64,000 bases of DNA, taken from Vicinamibacterales bacterium. GTDB taxonomy: Bacteria > Acidobacteriota > Vicinamibacteria > Vicinamibacterales > UBA2999. The stretch covers positions 152,154-216,153 of the forward strand of contig JBAZYO010000009.1 of the NCBI GenBank assembly GCA_041659285.1, in the 5' to 3' direction. The notes beneath the pieces were generated by a model that saw only the letters and a list, made by a program, of their open reading frames with translations, was not told where the DNA came from and made no database searches. Shown here one piece after another: positions 42,029 to 51,275 of this stretch; the first letter of the stretch is position 1; each line of letters opens with the position of its first letter. Position numbers and translations under genes: made by a program.

Positions 42029-43682
42029 GCACGCGGCCCATGGCTTCGGGCAGCGTGATGCCGGTGAGGAACGCGAGCGTGGGAGCCAGATCGATCGGCG
42101 CCGACGGCTGCAGGTACTCGCCCTTGTTGATGCCGTACCCGAACAGGATCACCGGCACGCGCGTGTCGTAGCGGTGGCCGGTCCCGTGCGTGCTCGTGCT
42201 CGACGAGGTGATCCAGTAGCTGCGGCCGAGCATCTTGATGTCGCCGCTGCGGCCGTCGTAGTGGCTGAGGGCCGACGGGCGCGTCAGCGGATCGACCATC
42301 GACAGCTCTTCCTTGCGATAGGCGCGCCACACCCCCTGCGTCTTGCGGATGGCATCCAGCACGGCGGTCATCGCCTTCGCGTTCTGCGTCAGCTTCAGGT
42401 AGACGCCATCGTTGAAGTAGATGTCGTTGTAGATCACTCGGGTTCGATAGTTGCCCGAACCCAACTCGCGAGTGAGCACCTCATCGATCACGCGCCCGAC
42501 GACAACGGTATTGATGCGGCCGGCGTCGAAGCCCTGGGCCTTGACCCGCTCCGGCACGGGAGCCACCCCGTGGTCGGCGGTCAGTCCCACCACGTAGTTG
42601 CCCTTGCCGACATCGCGATCGAGTTTGTCGAGCAGCATGCCGAGCTCGCGATCCAGGTGGATCATCACGTCTTGCACTTCGTGCGAGTCCTGCCCGAAGT
42701 CGTGGCCGACCTTGTCGAGAGCCGAGAAGCTGATGCCGAGGTAGTCAGTGCCGGCGCCGCGACCGAGCTTGACGCCGTCGAGCGCCGCGCCGGCCAGGCC
42801 CGCGAGGTAGGCATCGGAATACGGACTCGACTCCCATGCGTCGGTGAACGCGCCGCCCACCTCGGTGCCATCCCCCTTCACGATATGCGGGAAGTCCTTG
42901 GTGACCAGGGCCGTACTCCGCCGCCCTTCCGGCGATCCGTCGTAGAGGTACATCTCCTTCGGCATGGAGCGGACCCACGGCCGCCCCATCTCGTTTCTCA
43001 GGGGATGCGCCGTGATGTAGTCGGCGAAGTACGGCACCGTCCCCTTCGCGAAGGCCGTGGAGGTCACCCATTCGCCGTTGGCTTCGTCCAGCCAGATCAC
43101 CGCATCGGGACGATGGCCGCCGAGGTTAATGGCGGAGCGCGCCTTCAGCGAGATGCTCACCACGCGCGGCGCTGGCGAGCCCTGCAGCCGCATCTCGTCG
43201 GCGAGCGTCGTCGTCATCAGGTTCCGCGCGCTGTGGCCGACGCCCTTCACCGGAATGCCGTACGTGATCAGTTGCTGGTCGTCGTCATCCGTGCAGCTCA
43301 CCAGGCGGCTGTTGTCGCGCTCCCACCATTGGTTGAGCACCATGCCGTGCACGGCGGGCACCGTGCCGGTGCTCATGCTGGCGTGACCGGCGCAGGTCAC
43401 GGTGTTGTAGTACGGATAGTCGGCCTGCCGGAACCACGCGCCTTCGCTGACCAGCCGCTTCAGCCCCTTCGACCACTGGTGCTGAAAGCGATCGATGTAG
43501 TCGCCGCGCATCTGATCCACCGAGATCAGCACCACGAGTCGCGGACCCGCGCGAACCGCCGGTGGCGCCTGAACTTCGGACTGCCTGCCCTGAGCGAGCG
43601 CTGTGACGCGCGAGTCGAAGGGGGCGGTGGGACCGGAGAGGACCAGGAGGCCGATGAGGGCGGCGAAGGCGAATGATCTCAT
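42000..43682 (-). CDS. Secreted alkaline phosphatase-family protein (PafA-like)
   Basis: 560 residues with a signal peptide at about 1-19. The alkaline-phosphatase superfamily is shown by VVLISVDQMRGDY (metal Asp), the nucleophile loop NTVTCAGHASMSTGTVP (Thr), LNQWWERD, and later GLTADHGVAP (Asp-His metal site). This layout matches PafA, the phosphate-irrepressible monoesterase. Residues 20-32 (PFDSRVTALAQG) are encoded by a dispersed repeat. It is downstream of yaeQ (6-bp gap) in an operon and overlaps the kinase gene at the 3' end. Confidence 0.9.
   Translation of the reverse strand: MRSFAFAALIGLLVLSGPTAPFDSRVTALAQGRQSEVQAPPAVRAGPRLVVLISVDQMRGDYIDRFQHQWSKGLKRLVSEGAWFRQADYPYYNTVTCAGHASMSTGTVPAVHGMVLNQWWERDNSRLVSCTDDDDQQLITYGIPVKGVGHSARNLMTTTLADEMRLQGSPAPRVVSISLKARSAINLGGHRPDAVIWLDEANGEWVTSTAFAKGTVPYFADYITAHPLRNEMGRPWVRSMPKEMYLYDGSPEGRRSTALVTKDFPHIVKGDGTEVGGAFTDAWESSPYSDAYLAGLAGAALDGVKLGRGAGTDYLGISFSALDKVGHDFGQDSHEVQDVMIHLDRELGMLLDKLDRDVGKGNYVVGLTADHGVAPVPERVKAQGFDAGRINTVVVGRVIDEVLTRELGSGNYRTRVIYNDIYFNDGVYLKLTQNAKAMTAVLDAIRKTQGVWRAYRKEELSMVDPLTRPSALSHYDGRSGDIKMLGRSYWITSSSTSTHGTGHRYDTRVPVILFGYGINKGEYLQPSAPIDLAPTLAFLTGITLPEAMGRVLTEALAPRP
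43588..43624. repeat. Intragenic CCCTGAGCGAGC...GCGAGTCGAAGGG repeat
   Basis: An inverted-type repeat within the first coding part of the phosphatase, in frame just after the signal peptide. Its ends match the intergenic copy at 29481-29537. Confidence 0.7.
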
Positions 43683-43688
43683 AGGGGC

Positions 43689-44231
43689 TCAGACAAAATG
43701 GTGCTCGCCAATGGTGGTCGTGAAGGTGCGGCCGTCCACGTCCAGATAGAGTTGCCGCTCCGTCACCGAGACTGCCACCTTCGCGCGACGGGCGATGGTA
43801 GCCGCGACCTCCTCGATAAATCCAGCGCCAAACTCATACACGGGGATTTCGGCGGCGCGGTGGATGCCCTGGCCGTTCAATTGCGCCAGCACCTGGCCCA
43901 CGGCGCGATGGGTATACACCGCCACGCGCCCGGCCTTCTTGCTGCCGCGATGCAGGCGGTCCGCGCCCGGCATGCCGACTTCAATCCACGCCGTGAGCCG
44001 GCCGGTCAAGTCGCGGATCACCACGGCCGGCTCTTCGCCACCGGCCGCCACGCCCTCGGTAAAGGCAATGCCTTCGGCGTACTCGAGGCAATAGGCGAGA
44101 TAGCGCGCCAGCATGTACTCCGGGGTTTCCGACGGCTGCCGCGCCATGCGAATCGCCAGCGTCTCGTAGACGCCGCGATCGATGTCGGCCAGTTCGGTGT
44201 CGAGGTTGAAAACGGTTGCGGTCAGGGCCAT
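43689..44231 (-). CDS. yaeQ: YaeQ family protein
   Basis: 180 residues, full YaeQ length. It begins MALTATVFNLDTELADIDRG and has the conserved RMARQPSETPEYMLARYLAY segment. The protein has a restriction-endonuclease-like fold; its cellular role is unsettled (early work suggested RfaH antagonism). It is co-directional with the small membrane protein upstream and the phosphatase downstream, with gaps of 3 and 6 bp. Confidence 0.92.
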   Translation of the reverse strand: MALTATVFNLDTELADIDRGVYETLAIRMARQPSETPEYMLARYLAYCLEYAEGIAFTEGVAAGGEEPAVVIRDLTGRLTAWIEVGMPGADRLHRGSKKAGRVAVYTHRAVGQVLAQLNGQGIHRAAEIPVYEFGAGFIEEVAATIARRAKVAVSVTERQLYLDVDGRTFTTTIGEHHFV

Positions 44232-44234
44232 GCG

Positions 44235-44432
44235 TTACAGGGTGACGACGAACGGGGCGGCCATCAGCGCCGCGCCCACCGCCAGCGTCCAGAAGAAGCT
44301 GTCAATGAAGTAGGGAAACACGCACAGCAGCACGCCGGCCGCGAGCGCCACGGGGTTGTGGGCCTTGCGTCCGTACATGAAGTAACCCGAGCCGATGATG
44401 CCCAGGAAGATGGAGGCGATAAGCGTGTTCAT
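44235..44432 (-). CDS. Small two- or three-helix membrane protein
   Basis: 65 residues, almost entirely hydrophobic, with helices IASIFLGIIGSGYFMYG, ALAAGVLLCVFPYFI and LAVGAALMAAPFVV. The stop is 3 bp before yaeQ, so it is in the same operon. Similar short proteins are common and unassigned. Confidence 0.65.
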   Translation of the reverse strand: MNTLIASIFLGIIGSGYFMYGRKAHNPVALAAGVLLCVFPYFIDSFFWTLAVGAALMAAPFVVTL

Positions 44433-44498
44433 GAAGGCGTGCGCAACGGCGCGTCTCCAGTATGGCCCGATCTGCTAGCATGCGCGCGGGTTGTGACA

Positions 44499-45380
44499 AT
44501 GCAGTATCGCGCGGCTGCCGTCTTCGTCGCCCTGCTGGGCGTGGCTGCCGTCCGCCCGGCGGCGCAAGCGCCCACCCTTTCTGCCGTCCTGAAGAACGCG
44601 GCCGCCTACATGGCGGAATTTCAGCTGCAACTGTCGGGCATCGTGGCCGAAGAGACCTACGTGCAGGAGGCGAAACAACAAGGGTTGTTCAACCCGACGG
44701 GCGTTCTTCCGCGACGCATCCTCAAGTCGGACCTGCTGCTGGTCAAGCCGGACGGCGCTGATCGGTACGTCGAGTTCCGCGATGTCTTCGAAGTGGATGG
44801 CCAGCCGGTTCGTGAGCGGGAAGATCGCCTGACGCGACTCCTTCGCCAGCCGTGGTCGGCCGCCAGCAACCAGGTGGGCGCGATCATCGACGAGAGCGCG
44901 CGGTACAACATCGGCGGCATCCAGCGAAACGTGAACACGCCGGTACTGGCGCTGCAATTTCTCGACGCCGCGTTCCAAGTGCGATTCGAGTTCAAGCGGG
45001 CCACGAAGGAACGCGAGCAGCTCGATCCGAAGGGCGCGACGCCGGCCAAGCCCGAAGAGACCGGCGTCTTCCGGGTGTCCACCGAGATGTGGGCGGTGGA
45101 GTACCGCGAGCGGAAGAAGCCGACGATTATCCGCACCCCGGCCGGCCGGGACCTGCCGGCGCGCGGGCGCTTTTGGATCAATCCGAGCACCGGCGCGGTC
45201 CTGATCAGCGAGCTGGTGATCGAGGGCGGGGGCGTCAACGCCATCATCACGGTCAGCTATCAGTCGGAGCCGCTGATGGGGCTGCTGGTCCCGGTCGCGA
45301 TGCACGAATCGTACGTCGCGGAACGCGAACGCGTGGTGGGCACCGCTACCTACGGAAGGTTCCGGCAAATCGGCCGGTAG
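44499..45380 (+). CDS. Secreted protein of unknown function
   Basis: 293 residues from the ATG at 44499, which opens a signal peptide ending near AAVRPAAQA. No domain is recognised. The chain contains AAYMAEFQLQLSGIVAEETY, ILKSDLLLVKP and RFWINPSTGAVLISELVIEG, a pattern I recall from acidobacterial secreted proteins of unknown role. It is divergent from the small membrane protein; 66 bp separates the starts. A longer upstream frame exists but is antisense to yaeQ. Confidence 0.75.
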   Translation: MQYRAAAVFVALLGVAAVRPAAQAPTLSAVLKNAAAYMAEFQLQLSGIVAEETYVQEAKQQGLFNPTGVLPRRILKSDLLLVKPDGADRYVEFRDVFEVDGQPVREREDRLTRLLRQPWSAASNQVGAIIDESARYNIGGIQRNVNTPVLALQFLDAAFQVRFEFKRATKEREQLDPKGATPAKPEETGVFRVSTEMWAVEYRERKKPTIIRTPAGRDLPARGRFWINPSTGAVLISELVIEGGGVNAIITVSYQSEPLMGLLVPVAMHESYVAERERVVGTATYGRFRQIGR

Positions 45381-45397
45381 CCGGCGACGGGTTGAGT

Positions 45398-46876
45398 CTA
45401 GCGAGGGACGCGAACCGTGACGGCCTTGCCGGGCGCGACACCCCGCTGCCACACGGGCACGCGACGGCCCCCGCGGGGCGCGATCACCTGCACGTCCACT
45501 CGAGACACACCCGCCGGCACGCCCACGTGCACGGGCATGTCGTTCTGCGCGTCGTAGCCGGAGCCGCTGTCCACCAGACGCGCGCCGACCAACCGGGTCG
45601 TCCCCGCCGCGAACACGCGCACCTCCGCGCCCGCGAGCGTGGCGTGTCCCTTATCGTCCAGCACACGAACATGCAGCCCGCGTTGCGCGTCGGCAGCCGG
45701 CAGCATGTTCCGCATCACCAGGTGCATGCCGTCGGTCCTGGATCCGGTGAGGGCAAGATCCAGATCGCCGTCCCCATCTACGTCGGCCCACTGCACGCCG
45801 TGATCCGCCTGCAACTTGCGGATCGACACCGGCGTGACGTCCACGAACGCGGAGCCGGTGTTGCGGAACAACGAATCCTGCCAGCTGGCGCCGCCGGTCA
45901 CGGTGCCGTTCACATACAGATCGAGCCGGCCGTCGTGATCGAAGTCGGCGAACGCGCAGGCGTCGTAGCGGGAGTCGATGGCAATGCCCCACGCCGCACC
46001 GCGGTCCTCGAACACGCCCTTGCCGCGATTGCTGAAGAAGCCCAACGGCCCGTAGTTGGCCGCGAACAGGTCGAAGCGCCCGTCGTTGTCCACGTCGGGC
46101 GCGCAGACGCGGACCGTGCCACTGCCGGCGTGCTTCGGGCGCCGGCCGCCCCATGCCACGCTGGCCGCCTCGGCGACGTCGGTGAACTTCCCGCCGTCGT
46201 TGCGATACAAGCCGTTGGCATCGCCATCCATGTTGGCGTCGGCCAGGTCGAGGTCACCGTCTTCGTCGAAGTCGAACCACACCGCGCCCACCGTGCGACG
46301 GGCATCGGCGATGCCGAGCGAAGCCGCGACGTCGCTGAACTTGCCGGCGTCGTTGCGGTAGAGGGCGTTGGCGCGGTCGCGGTAGGCGACGAACAGATCC
46401 AGGTCGCCGTCGGCATCCACGTCAACCCACGCCGGCTGCCGGACGGCGCCGGTCGCCACCACGAGGCCGGTATCCTTCGTCACGTCAACGAACGCGCCGG
46501 TGTTGTTGCGATACACCTTCAACACCGAGGCGCCGGGGCTGGGCGTGAAGCCGACCAGCAGGTCGCTGTCGCCGTCGGCGTCGAAGTCCCCCCACGCCAC
46601 CGCCCGCGTCGGCCGCGCATCGGCCACGCCGGTCGCGGCGGCCACGTCCACGAAGACGCCCTTGTCGTTGCGATACAGGCGGTTCGGCTTGCCGTCGAAG
46701 CCGACGAACAGGTCGAGGTCGCCGTCGTTGTCGAAGTCGGCGAACGCATTGGCGAACGCAGAGCCCGCGCCGAGCAGGTCGGGCTGCATCGGCTCGAACA
46801 CAGGCTGCGCGCCCTGCGCCATCACCACTCCAGTGAAGAGCGCCGCCGTCACGAACATGCGAAGCCAAGTCTGCAT
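45398..46876 (-). CDS. Secreted FG-GAP/VCBS propeller protein with ASPIC/UnbV C-terminus
   Basis: 492 residues from the ATG at 46876 with a signal peptide. Repeated calcium-site motifs (DFDNDGDLDLFVGF, DFDADGDSDLLVGF, DVDADGDLDLFVAY, DFDEDGDLDLAD and DVDGDGDLDLALTG) form an integrin-like propeller. The end, VPAGVSRVDVQVIAPRGGRR, is the ASPIC/UnbV domain. It is probably a surface or periplasmic protein. The longer upstream frame runs through a repeat and another gene. Confidence 0.88.
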   Translation of the reverse strand: MQTWLRMFVTAALFTGVVMAQGAQPVFEPMQPDLLGAGSAFANAFADFDNDGDLDLFVGFDGKPNRLYRNDKGVFVDVAAATGVADARPTRAVAWGDFDADGDSDLLVGFTPSPGASVLKVYRNNTGAFVDVTKDTGLVVATGAVRQPAWVDVDADGDLDLFVAYRDRANALYRNDAGKFSDVAASLGIADARRTVGAVWFDFDEDGDLDLADANMDGDANGLYRNDGGKFTDVAEAASVAWGGRRPKHAGSGTVRVCAPDVDNDGRFDLFAANYGPLGFFSNRGKGVFEDRGAAWGIAIDSRYDACAFADFDHDGRLDLYVNGTVTGGASWQDSLFRNTGSAFVDVTPVSIRKLQADHGVQWADVDGDGDLDLALTGSRTDGMHLVMRNMLPAADAQRGLHVRVLDDKGHATLAGAEVRVFAAGTTRLVGARLVDSGSGYDAQNDMPVHVGVPAGVSRVDVQVIAPRGGRRVPVWQRGVAPGKAVTVRVPR

Positions 46877-46877
46877 G

Positions 46878-46930
46878 GGCCGCAGATTAACACCAGGGCC
46901 GCAGATTGCGCAGATGACACAGAGAACTAT
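46878..46930. repeat. CAGATGAC-family intergenic repeat
   Basis: GGGCCGCAGATTAACACCA followed by a GGGCCGCAGATTGCGCAGAT copy between two minus-strand genes. It is the same family as 20130-20211. Confidence 0.65.
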
Positions 46931-46932
46931 CT

Positions 46933-47364
46933 CTAGGTGCCAGGTGCCTGGTGATCGGTGCCAGGCGCCCAGCGCGGCTTGGTCAGCACGAAGCGCCGGT
47001 ACTCCAATTTCGACAATCCGAAGTTGAGCAGGAGGCCACATTGATAGCCCGTTGATGCAAGGTAATTCAAGACCTGCGCATGCTCGGCTGGCCCAGTGCC
47101 GGACCCCGCCTTGACTTCTACCACCACGGAGTCGAAGCACACGAAGTCCATGCGATAGTGCCCTCGCAGTTGGTGATCCTTGTAGACAATATTGCACGGC
47201 ACCTCCGCTGCGAACGGGACGTCCCGGAGGCCGAATTCGATCGCGAGCGCGTCGCGATAGAACAATTCCAGGAATCCCGATCCGAGCACGCGGTGCACTT
47301 CCATGGCGGCGCCGATGATGGCGAAGGTCCGGCTGTCTCTGGGTTCGAGTGGATTGGTCGTCAT
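46933..47364 (-). CDS. GxxExxY family protein (PDDEXK nuclease-like)
   Basis: 143 residues. The family name motif is present as GSGFLELFY, with the upstream IIGAAMEVHRVLG helix and VPCNIVYKDHQLRG. The PD-(D/E)xK-like core RMDFVCFDSVVVEVKA follows, then a hydrophobic LNYLASTG segment. The domain is common as a small orphan gene; a nuclease role is inferred, not proven. Confidence 0.88.
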   Translation of the reverse strand: MTTNPLEPRDSRTFAIIGAAMEVHRVLGSGFLELFYRDALAIEFGLRDVPFAAEVPCNIVYKDHQLRGHYRMDFVCFDSVVVEVKAGSGTGPAEHAQVLNYLASTGYQCGLLLNFGLSKLEYRRFVLTKPRWAPGTDHQAPGT

Positions 47365-47709
47365 GCCGCCACATGACGCAATTCAGGTGCCGGAGCGTCC
47401 GGGACTCAGATCGCGCCGTTCTTCGTGATTTCCCGGCGTCCAGCCGACTGCAGCAGGCCGCGACGTTGCAGAAACCGCTCGCAATGTCGGCCACTCATCG
47501 CGCAGAAACTGCGACACACCGGCTGGGCCGTGTAGCGGCCCTCTCGTTCGAGCAATGGGTAACCTGCGGCCCTGGTTTGATATCGGCGTCATCGGCGTCA
47601 TCTGCGGCCCCGGTTTTGATATCGGCGTCATCTGCGTCATCTGCGGCCCCGGTTTGACATCGGCGTCATCTGCGGCCCTGGTTGTCTGAATCGGCGTTAT
47701 CATTTCGCC
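47365..47709. other. 345-bp gap with a tandem repeat, no gene
   Basis: Only the repeat at 47564-47700 is recognised. The part 47365-47563 shows nothing I can name. Confidence 0.55.
47564..47700. repeat. Tandem CTGCGGCCCTGGTTTGATATCGGCGTCAT-type repeat
   Basis: CTGCGGCCC recurs at 47564, 47602, 47641 and 47670 (units 29-39 bp), each followed by GGTTT/GGTTG and a run of GGCGTCATC or GCGTCATC. It abuts the start of the amidase gene. Confidence 0.75.
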
Positions 47710-49266
47710 GTGAACAAGCGACTCATTGCAGTCTTCTTGGTGGTGTTGGCGACGGCGTTCCCGTCGGCCCAAACGCCATCGGCGTTCGATGTACACGAGA
47801 CCACAATCGCCCAGATTCACTCTGCGTTCCAGGCGAAGCGGCTCACCTGCCGCGCGCTGGTCGAGCAGTATCTGCGGCGCATCGACGTCTTCGACAAGAA
47901 CGGCCCCGCCGTCAACGCCATCATCCTCACCAATCCGGAGGCGCTGAAGCAGGCCGACGACCTGGATCGGCGGTTCGCCCAGGGCGGGCTCACCGGGCCG
48001 CTCCACTGCGTGCCCGCCATCGTGAAGGACAACTTCGAGACCATCGGCCTGCAGAGCGCGAACGGGTCGCTGTCGCTGGCCGGGTTCGTGTCCGACAAAG
48101 ACGCCTTCCAGGTGGCGCGGATCAAGGCGGCCGGCGCCATCGTGATCGCCAAGTCGAACATGGCCGAGTGGGCGTTCACGCCAAACGAGACGTTGAGTTC
48201 GATCCTGCCCGGATACACGAAGAACCCGTATGCCCTCGACCGCGTCACCGCCGGATCGAGCGGCGGCACGGCGGCGTCGGTCGCCGCCAGCTTCGGCGCG
48301 ATCGGCCTGGGCAGCGACACCGGCAACTCCATTCGCGGACCGGCATCTCACCAGGCGCTGGTGGGCATTCGGTCGACGATGGGGCTGACGAGCCGGGGCG
48401 GAGTGATGCCGCTCAACCTACTGGCCGACGTCGCGGGCCCGATGGCGCGCACGGTTGAAGACGCGGTCAAGGTGTTCCAGGTCGTGGTCGGAAGCGATCC
48501 GGCGGATCCCGTCACGGCATCAGCCGCTGCCCACCTGCCGCAGAACTACTCCGCCTCACTCGTCCGTGACGGGTTGAAGGGCGCGCGCATCGGCGTCCTG
48601 CGATTCGCCTACGAGCGTGAGTCGGCGGATCCCGAGATTGTCCAGGTGTTCATGCGCGCGGTCGATGACCTGCGCGCGCAGGGCGCCACCATCATCGACC
48701 CGGGCGTCGTCGATGGCCTCGATCAGATCAAGCGGCCGCAGGGTATGGGCTCGTGCGGCGGGTTCAAGTACGATATCAATCGCTACCTCGCGTCCCATGG
48801 TGATCGCGTGCCGGTCAAGAGCCTCACCGAGATCATCAAGTCTGGGAAGTTCCATCCAACAGTGCAACGCCGGCTGGAGCAGAACGAAGCCGGACCAGAG
48901 AACGGACCTGACACGCCGGAGTGCAAGGCCGACGCGCAGTATCGTCAGCAGGTGCGCGACGCCGTCACCAGGACCATGGACGCGCAGAAGCTGGATGCGT
49001 GGGTGTATCCGACGTGGAGCAACCCGCCGCGGCTGATCGGGGATCTGAACACTCCGGGCGGCGACAACAGCCAGTTCTTTTCGCCGACGACCGGGTTCCC
49101 GGCGATCCAGGTGCCGATGGGCTACACGCGGGGCGCGCGCCTGCCGGCCGGCATTACGTTCTTCGGCCGGGCCTGGTCGGAGCCGACGTTGATCAAGCTC
49201 GCCTACGCGTACGAACAGGCGACGCATCATCGCCGCGCGCCGGAGAGCACGCCGCCGCTGCGCTGA
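47710..49266 (+). CDS. Secreted amidase (amidase signature family)
   Basis: 518 residues from a GTG start with a signal peptide (LIAVFLVVLATAFPSAQT). The amidase Ser-cisSer-Lys triad is visible: the lysine in PAIVKDNFET, the serine-rich core TAGSSGGTAASVAASFGAIG, and GSDTGNSIRGPA for the nucleophile serine. It hydrolyses amides such as peptide or fatty amides in the periplasm; the substrate is unknown. It is monocistronic behind the tandem repeat. Confidence 0.9.
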   Translation: MNKRLIAVFLVVLATAFPSAQTPSAFDVHETTIAQIHSAFQAKRLTCRALVEQYLRRIDVFDKNGPAVNAIILTNPEALKQADDLDRRFAQGGLTGPLHCVPAIVKDNFETIGLQSANGSLSLAGFVSDKDAFQVARIKAAGAIVIAKSNMAEWAFTPNETLSSILPGYTKNPYALDRVTAGSSGGTAASVAASFGAIGLGSDTGNSIRGPASHQALVGIRSTMGLTSRGGVMPLNLLADVAGPMARTVEDAVKVFQVVVGSDPADPVTASAAAHLPQNYSASLVRDGLKGARIGVLRFAYERESADPEIVQVFMRAVDDLRAQGATIIDPGVVDGLDQIKRPQGMGSCGGFKYDINRYLASHGDRVPVKSLTEIIKSGKFHPTVQRRLEQNEAGPENGPDTPECKADAQYRQQVRDAVTRTMDAQKLDAWVYPTWSNPPRLIGDLNTPGGDNSQFFSPTTGFPAIQVPMGYTRGARLPAGITFFGRAWSEPTLIKLAYAYEQATHHRRAPESTPPLR

Positions 49267-49295
49267 GGCGGGTCGGCAGCTCGGGGATGAAATAG

Positions 49296-49311
49296 TCCGG
49301 CTAAAGCCGGA
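49296..49311. repeat. Palindrome TCCGGCTAAAGCCGGA
   Basis: CTAAAG-centred family; it lies between convergent genes and ends 2 bp before the msrB stop. Confidence 0.75.
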
Positions 49312-49313
49312 CG

Positions 49314-49805
49314 CTACAGGTCGGCGGCGGGATCGGCGAGCGTCGCGAGGGCGTCCACGTCGGTGAACTTCAGCGACTCCGAGTTCACGCAGTGCCGCTG
49401 GCCGGTCGGCTTCGGGCCGTCCGGGAAGACGTGCCCCAAATGGCAGTCACACCGCGCGCACAGGATCTCGGATCGCAGCATGCCGTAGCTGCGATCCGAC
49501 TTGGTCGTGACGTTCTCTTCCGCAATCGGCTGGAAGAAACTGGGCCAGCCGGTCCCTGACTCGAACTTCGCGTTCGACGAGAACAGCGGCAGCCCGCAGC
49601 AGATGCAGGAATAGACACCGGCGCGCTTGTTGTCCAGCAGGGTGCCGCAGAACGGCCGTTCCGTGCCGTGCGCGCGCGCGACCGCGAACTGCTCGGGCGT
49701 AAGGATGTCCTGCCACTCGGCGTCTGATTTCTCGATGCGCGGAACGGACAACGGCCCCACGAGCTGGCCGTGGCGATTGAAGACAAATAACGGAACCTGC
49801 GTCAT
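49314..49805 (-). CDS. msrB: Peptide methionine-(R)-S-oxide reductase
   Basis: 163 residues from the ATG at 49805, whose ATGA overlaps the stop of the upstream hydrolase. Two CxxC zinc sites are visible (CICCGLPLF and CARCDCHLG), the catalytic cysteine is in GQRHCVNSESLKF, and the GTGWPSFFQPI pocket is intact. It reduces methionine-R-sulfoxide in proteins. A further upstream start exists but lies inside the hydrolase gene. Confidence 0.93.
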   Translation of the reverse strand: MTQVPLFVFNRHGQLVGPLSVPRIEKSDAEWQDILTPEQFAVARAHGTERPFCGTLLDNKRAGVYSCICCGLPLFSSNAKFESGTGWPSFFQPIAEENVTTKSDRSYGMLRSEILCARCDCHLGHVFPDGPKPTGQRHCVNSESLKFTDVDALATLADPAADL

Positions 49806-51064
49806 TTTTTCGGCCTGGGTAACAGCGCCACGGTGACGTCGGTCCACTTGGTGCGGCCCGACAACAACGGCGACTTATGTCCCAGTATCTCCTGTCCGAA
49901 GTACTCGCGCACCACGGTGCGCGTGACCTCGGCGGCGCGGGCCGGCGCCATGTCGCCGAAGGCGCCGCGCTCGCGGAGGGGTCCGCCCCAGTAGTTCATG
50001 TCCGTGAAGTCCACGTGCTTGGTGCCGGCCACATCCACGCGGTAGTACTTGGACGCCGCACGCCGGTAGATGATGTCGCTGGCCCCGGCCCGTCCTGGAC
50101 GGCTCGAGTAGACCATCAGGAACGGCACTGGCAGCGGCGTGTCGATCATCGTGCCGTACTGCGGGATGCCGTCGAGGTTGAGGCCCGCCTTGCAACGGCG
50201 GTCTTCGACGCAGAACTGCCCCGTCGCCACGCCGCCCATCGAGTGGCCGGCGGCGCCGATCTTCCTGAGGTCGAGCCTCGCCGCAACGCGGCCGGCGACG
50301 CCGTCTTTCGGGAGCTGATCGAGCACGGCCCTGGTGTCGAGCACCCATCGCTTCACGGCGAGGTCGGTGTTCTTCAGCGTGGCCAGGTAACCGCGCAGCA
50401 GCGTTTCCCGCTCTGACTCCGTCTTCGCGGCGGTCACCTTCGCCATCGCGTCGTCTTCGGGTGTCCACTCGTTCAGCACCTCCATGATGCCCTGGTGCAT
50501 GGCGCCCTTTGCGTTGAGAAAGGTGATCACCGTGCCATCAGCGAGCATCGCGCCGGTGGCCTCGTAGGGATGGACGATGTTGAGCACGACCCAGCCATGG
50601 CTGGCGAGATCCTCGACCAGCGCGGTGTGCGAGCTTGGCAGACCGGTGTAGCCGTGCTGGAAGAGGATTACCGGGAACTGCACCGGCGATGCCGCCGGCA
50701 GGGCATCGAGCACCGCGTGGGTCTTGACGGCGGCGAGCCCGTCGTAGGCGCCCCCCAGCTTCGCCAGCCGCGTGAAGCTCAGGACCTCTTCCATGCCGTC
50801 GCGCATGTAAGGCGCGGTCTTCCCCGCCGACGCCGAGGCCGCCGGATACCACGCGATCACTTCCACTTCGCGGGTCTTGCCCGGCTCGAACGACTCCGGG
50901 CGCGTCATGTCTCTCACGACCCAGCGCGTCGTGCCCACCGGAGATCGTCCGGTGGGCGCGGGCAACTCGAAGCTCGGCGGCTGCCGGCCGGAAATCGCCG
51001 ACATCCAGAGCACGAGCCACAATCCGGTGAACACCGGGGCGCGCCAACGACTGAATGTGGTCAT
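49802..51064 (-). CDS. Secreted alpha/beta hydrolase (PAF acetylhydrolase-like)
   Basis: 420 residues from the ATG at 51064. An N-terminal hydrophobic stretch acts as export signal. The central domain shows VILFQHGYTGLPSSHTAL (oxyanion region) and the nucleophile elbow GAAGHSMGGVAT, and a C-terminal TKHVDFTDMNYWGG segment supplies the His. The arrangement resembles platelet-activating-factor acetylhydrolase-like esterases. It is co-transcribed with msrB. Confidence 0.85.
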   Translation of the reverse strand: MTTFSRWRAPVFTGLWLVLWMSAISGRQPPSFELPAPTGRSPVGTTRWVVRDMTRPESFEPGKTREVEVIAWYPAASASAGKTAPYMRDGMEEVLSFTRLAKLGGAYDGLAAVKTHAVLDALPAASPVQFPVILFQHGYTGLPSSHTALVEDLASHGWVVLNIVHPYEATGAMLADGTVITFLNAKGAMHQGIMEVLNEWTPEDDAMAKVTAAKTESERETLLRGYLATLKNTDLAVKRWVLDTRAVLDQLPKDGVAGRVAARLDLRKIGAAGHSMGGVATGQFCVEDRRCKAGLNLDGIPQYGTMIDTPLPVPFLMVYSSRPGRAGASDIIYRRAASKYYRVDVAGTKHVDFTDMNYWGGPLRERGAFGDMAPARAAEVTRTVVREYFGQEILGHKSPLLSGRTKWTDVTVALLPRPKK

Positions 51065-51275
51065 GGTTGCCCAGCTTCGAAGGATCACGCGAAGCTGGTC
51101 GGCATGGCGTACTTCCCGTCCATGGGGAAATCTTACACCCGTGCATGGCAGGCTACTCTTGCGAGCGCCATGCCGCGACGATTCATTCGGGTTTCGGCCT
51201 GCGGCCACTGGCAGGGTCGCAAGAACTGCCTGCACGCAGGCCGATGGCGCTGGCAGCAAATTGCCAGCCACGCTC

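Noticed and set aside
46877..47494. Upstream extension of the FG-GAP protein
   Set aside because: It crosses repeats and another gene; the ATG at 46876 opens a signal peptide.
51065..51275. Possible small gene between the hydrolase and the second permease
   Set aside because: No start with coding character; only antisense extensions of other frames.
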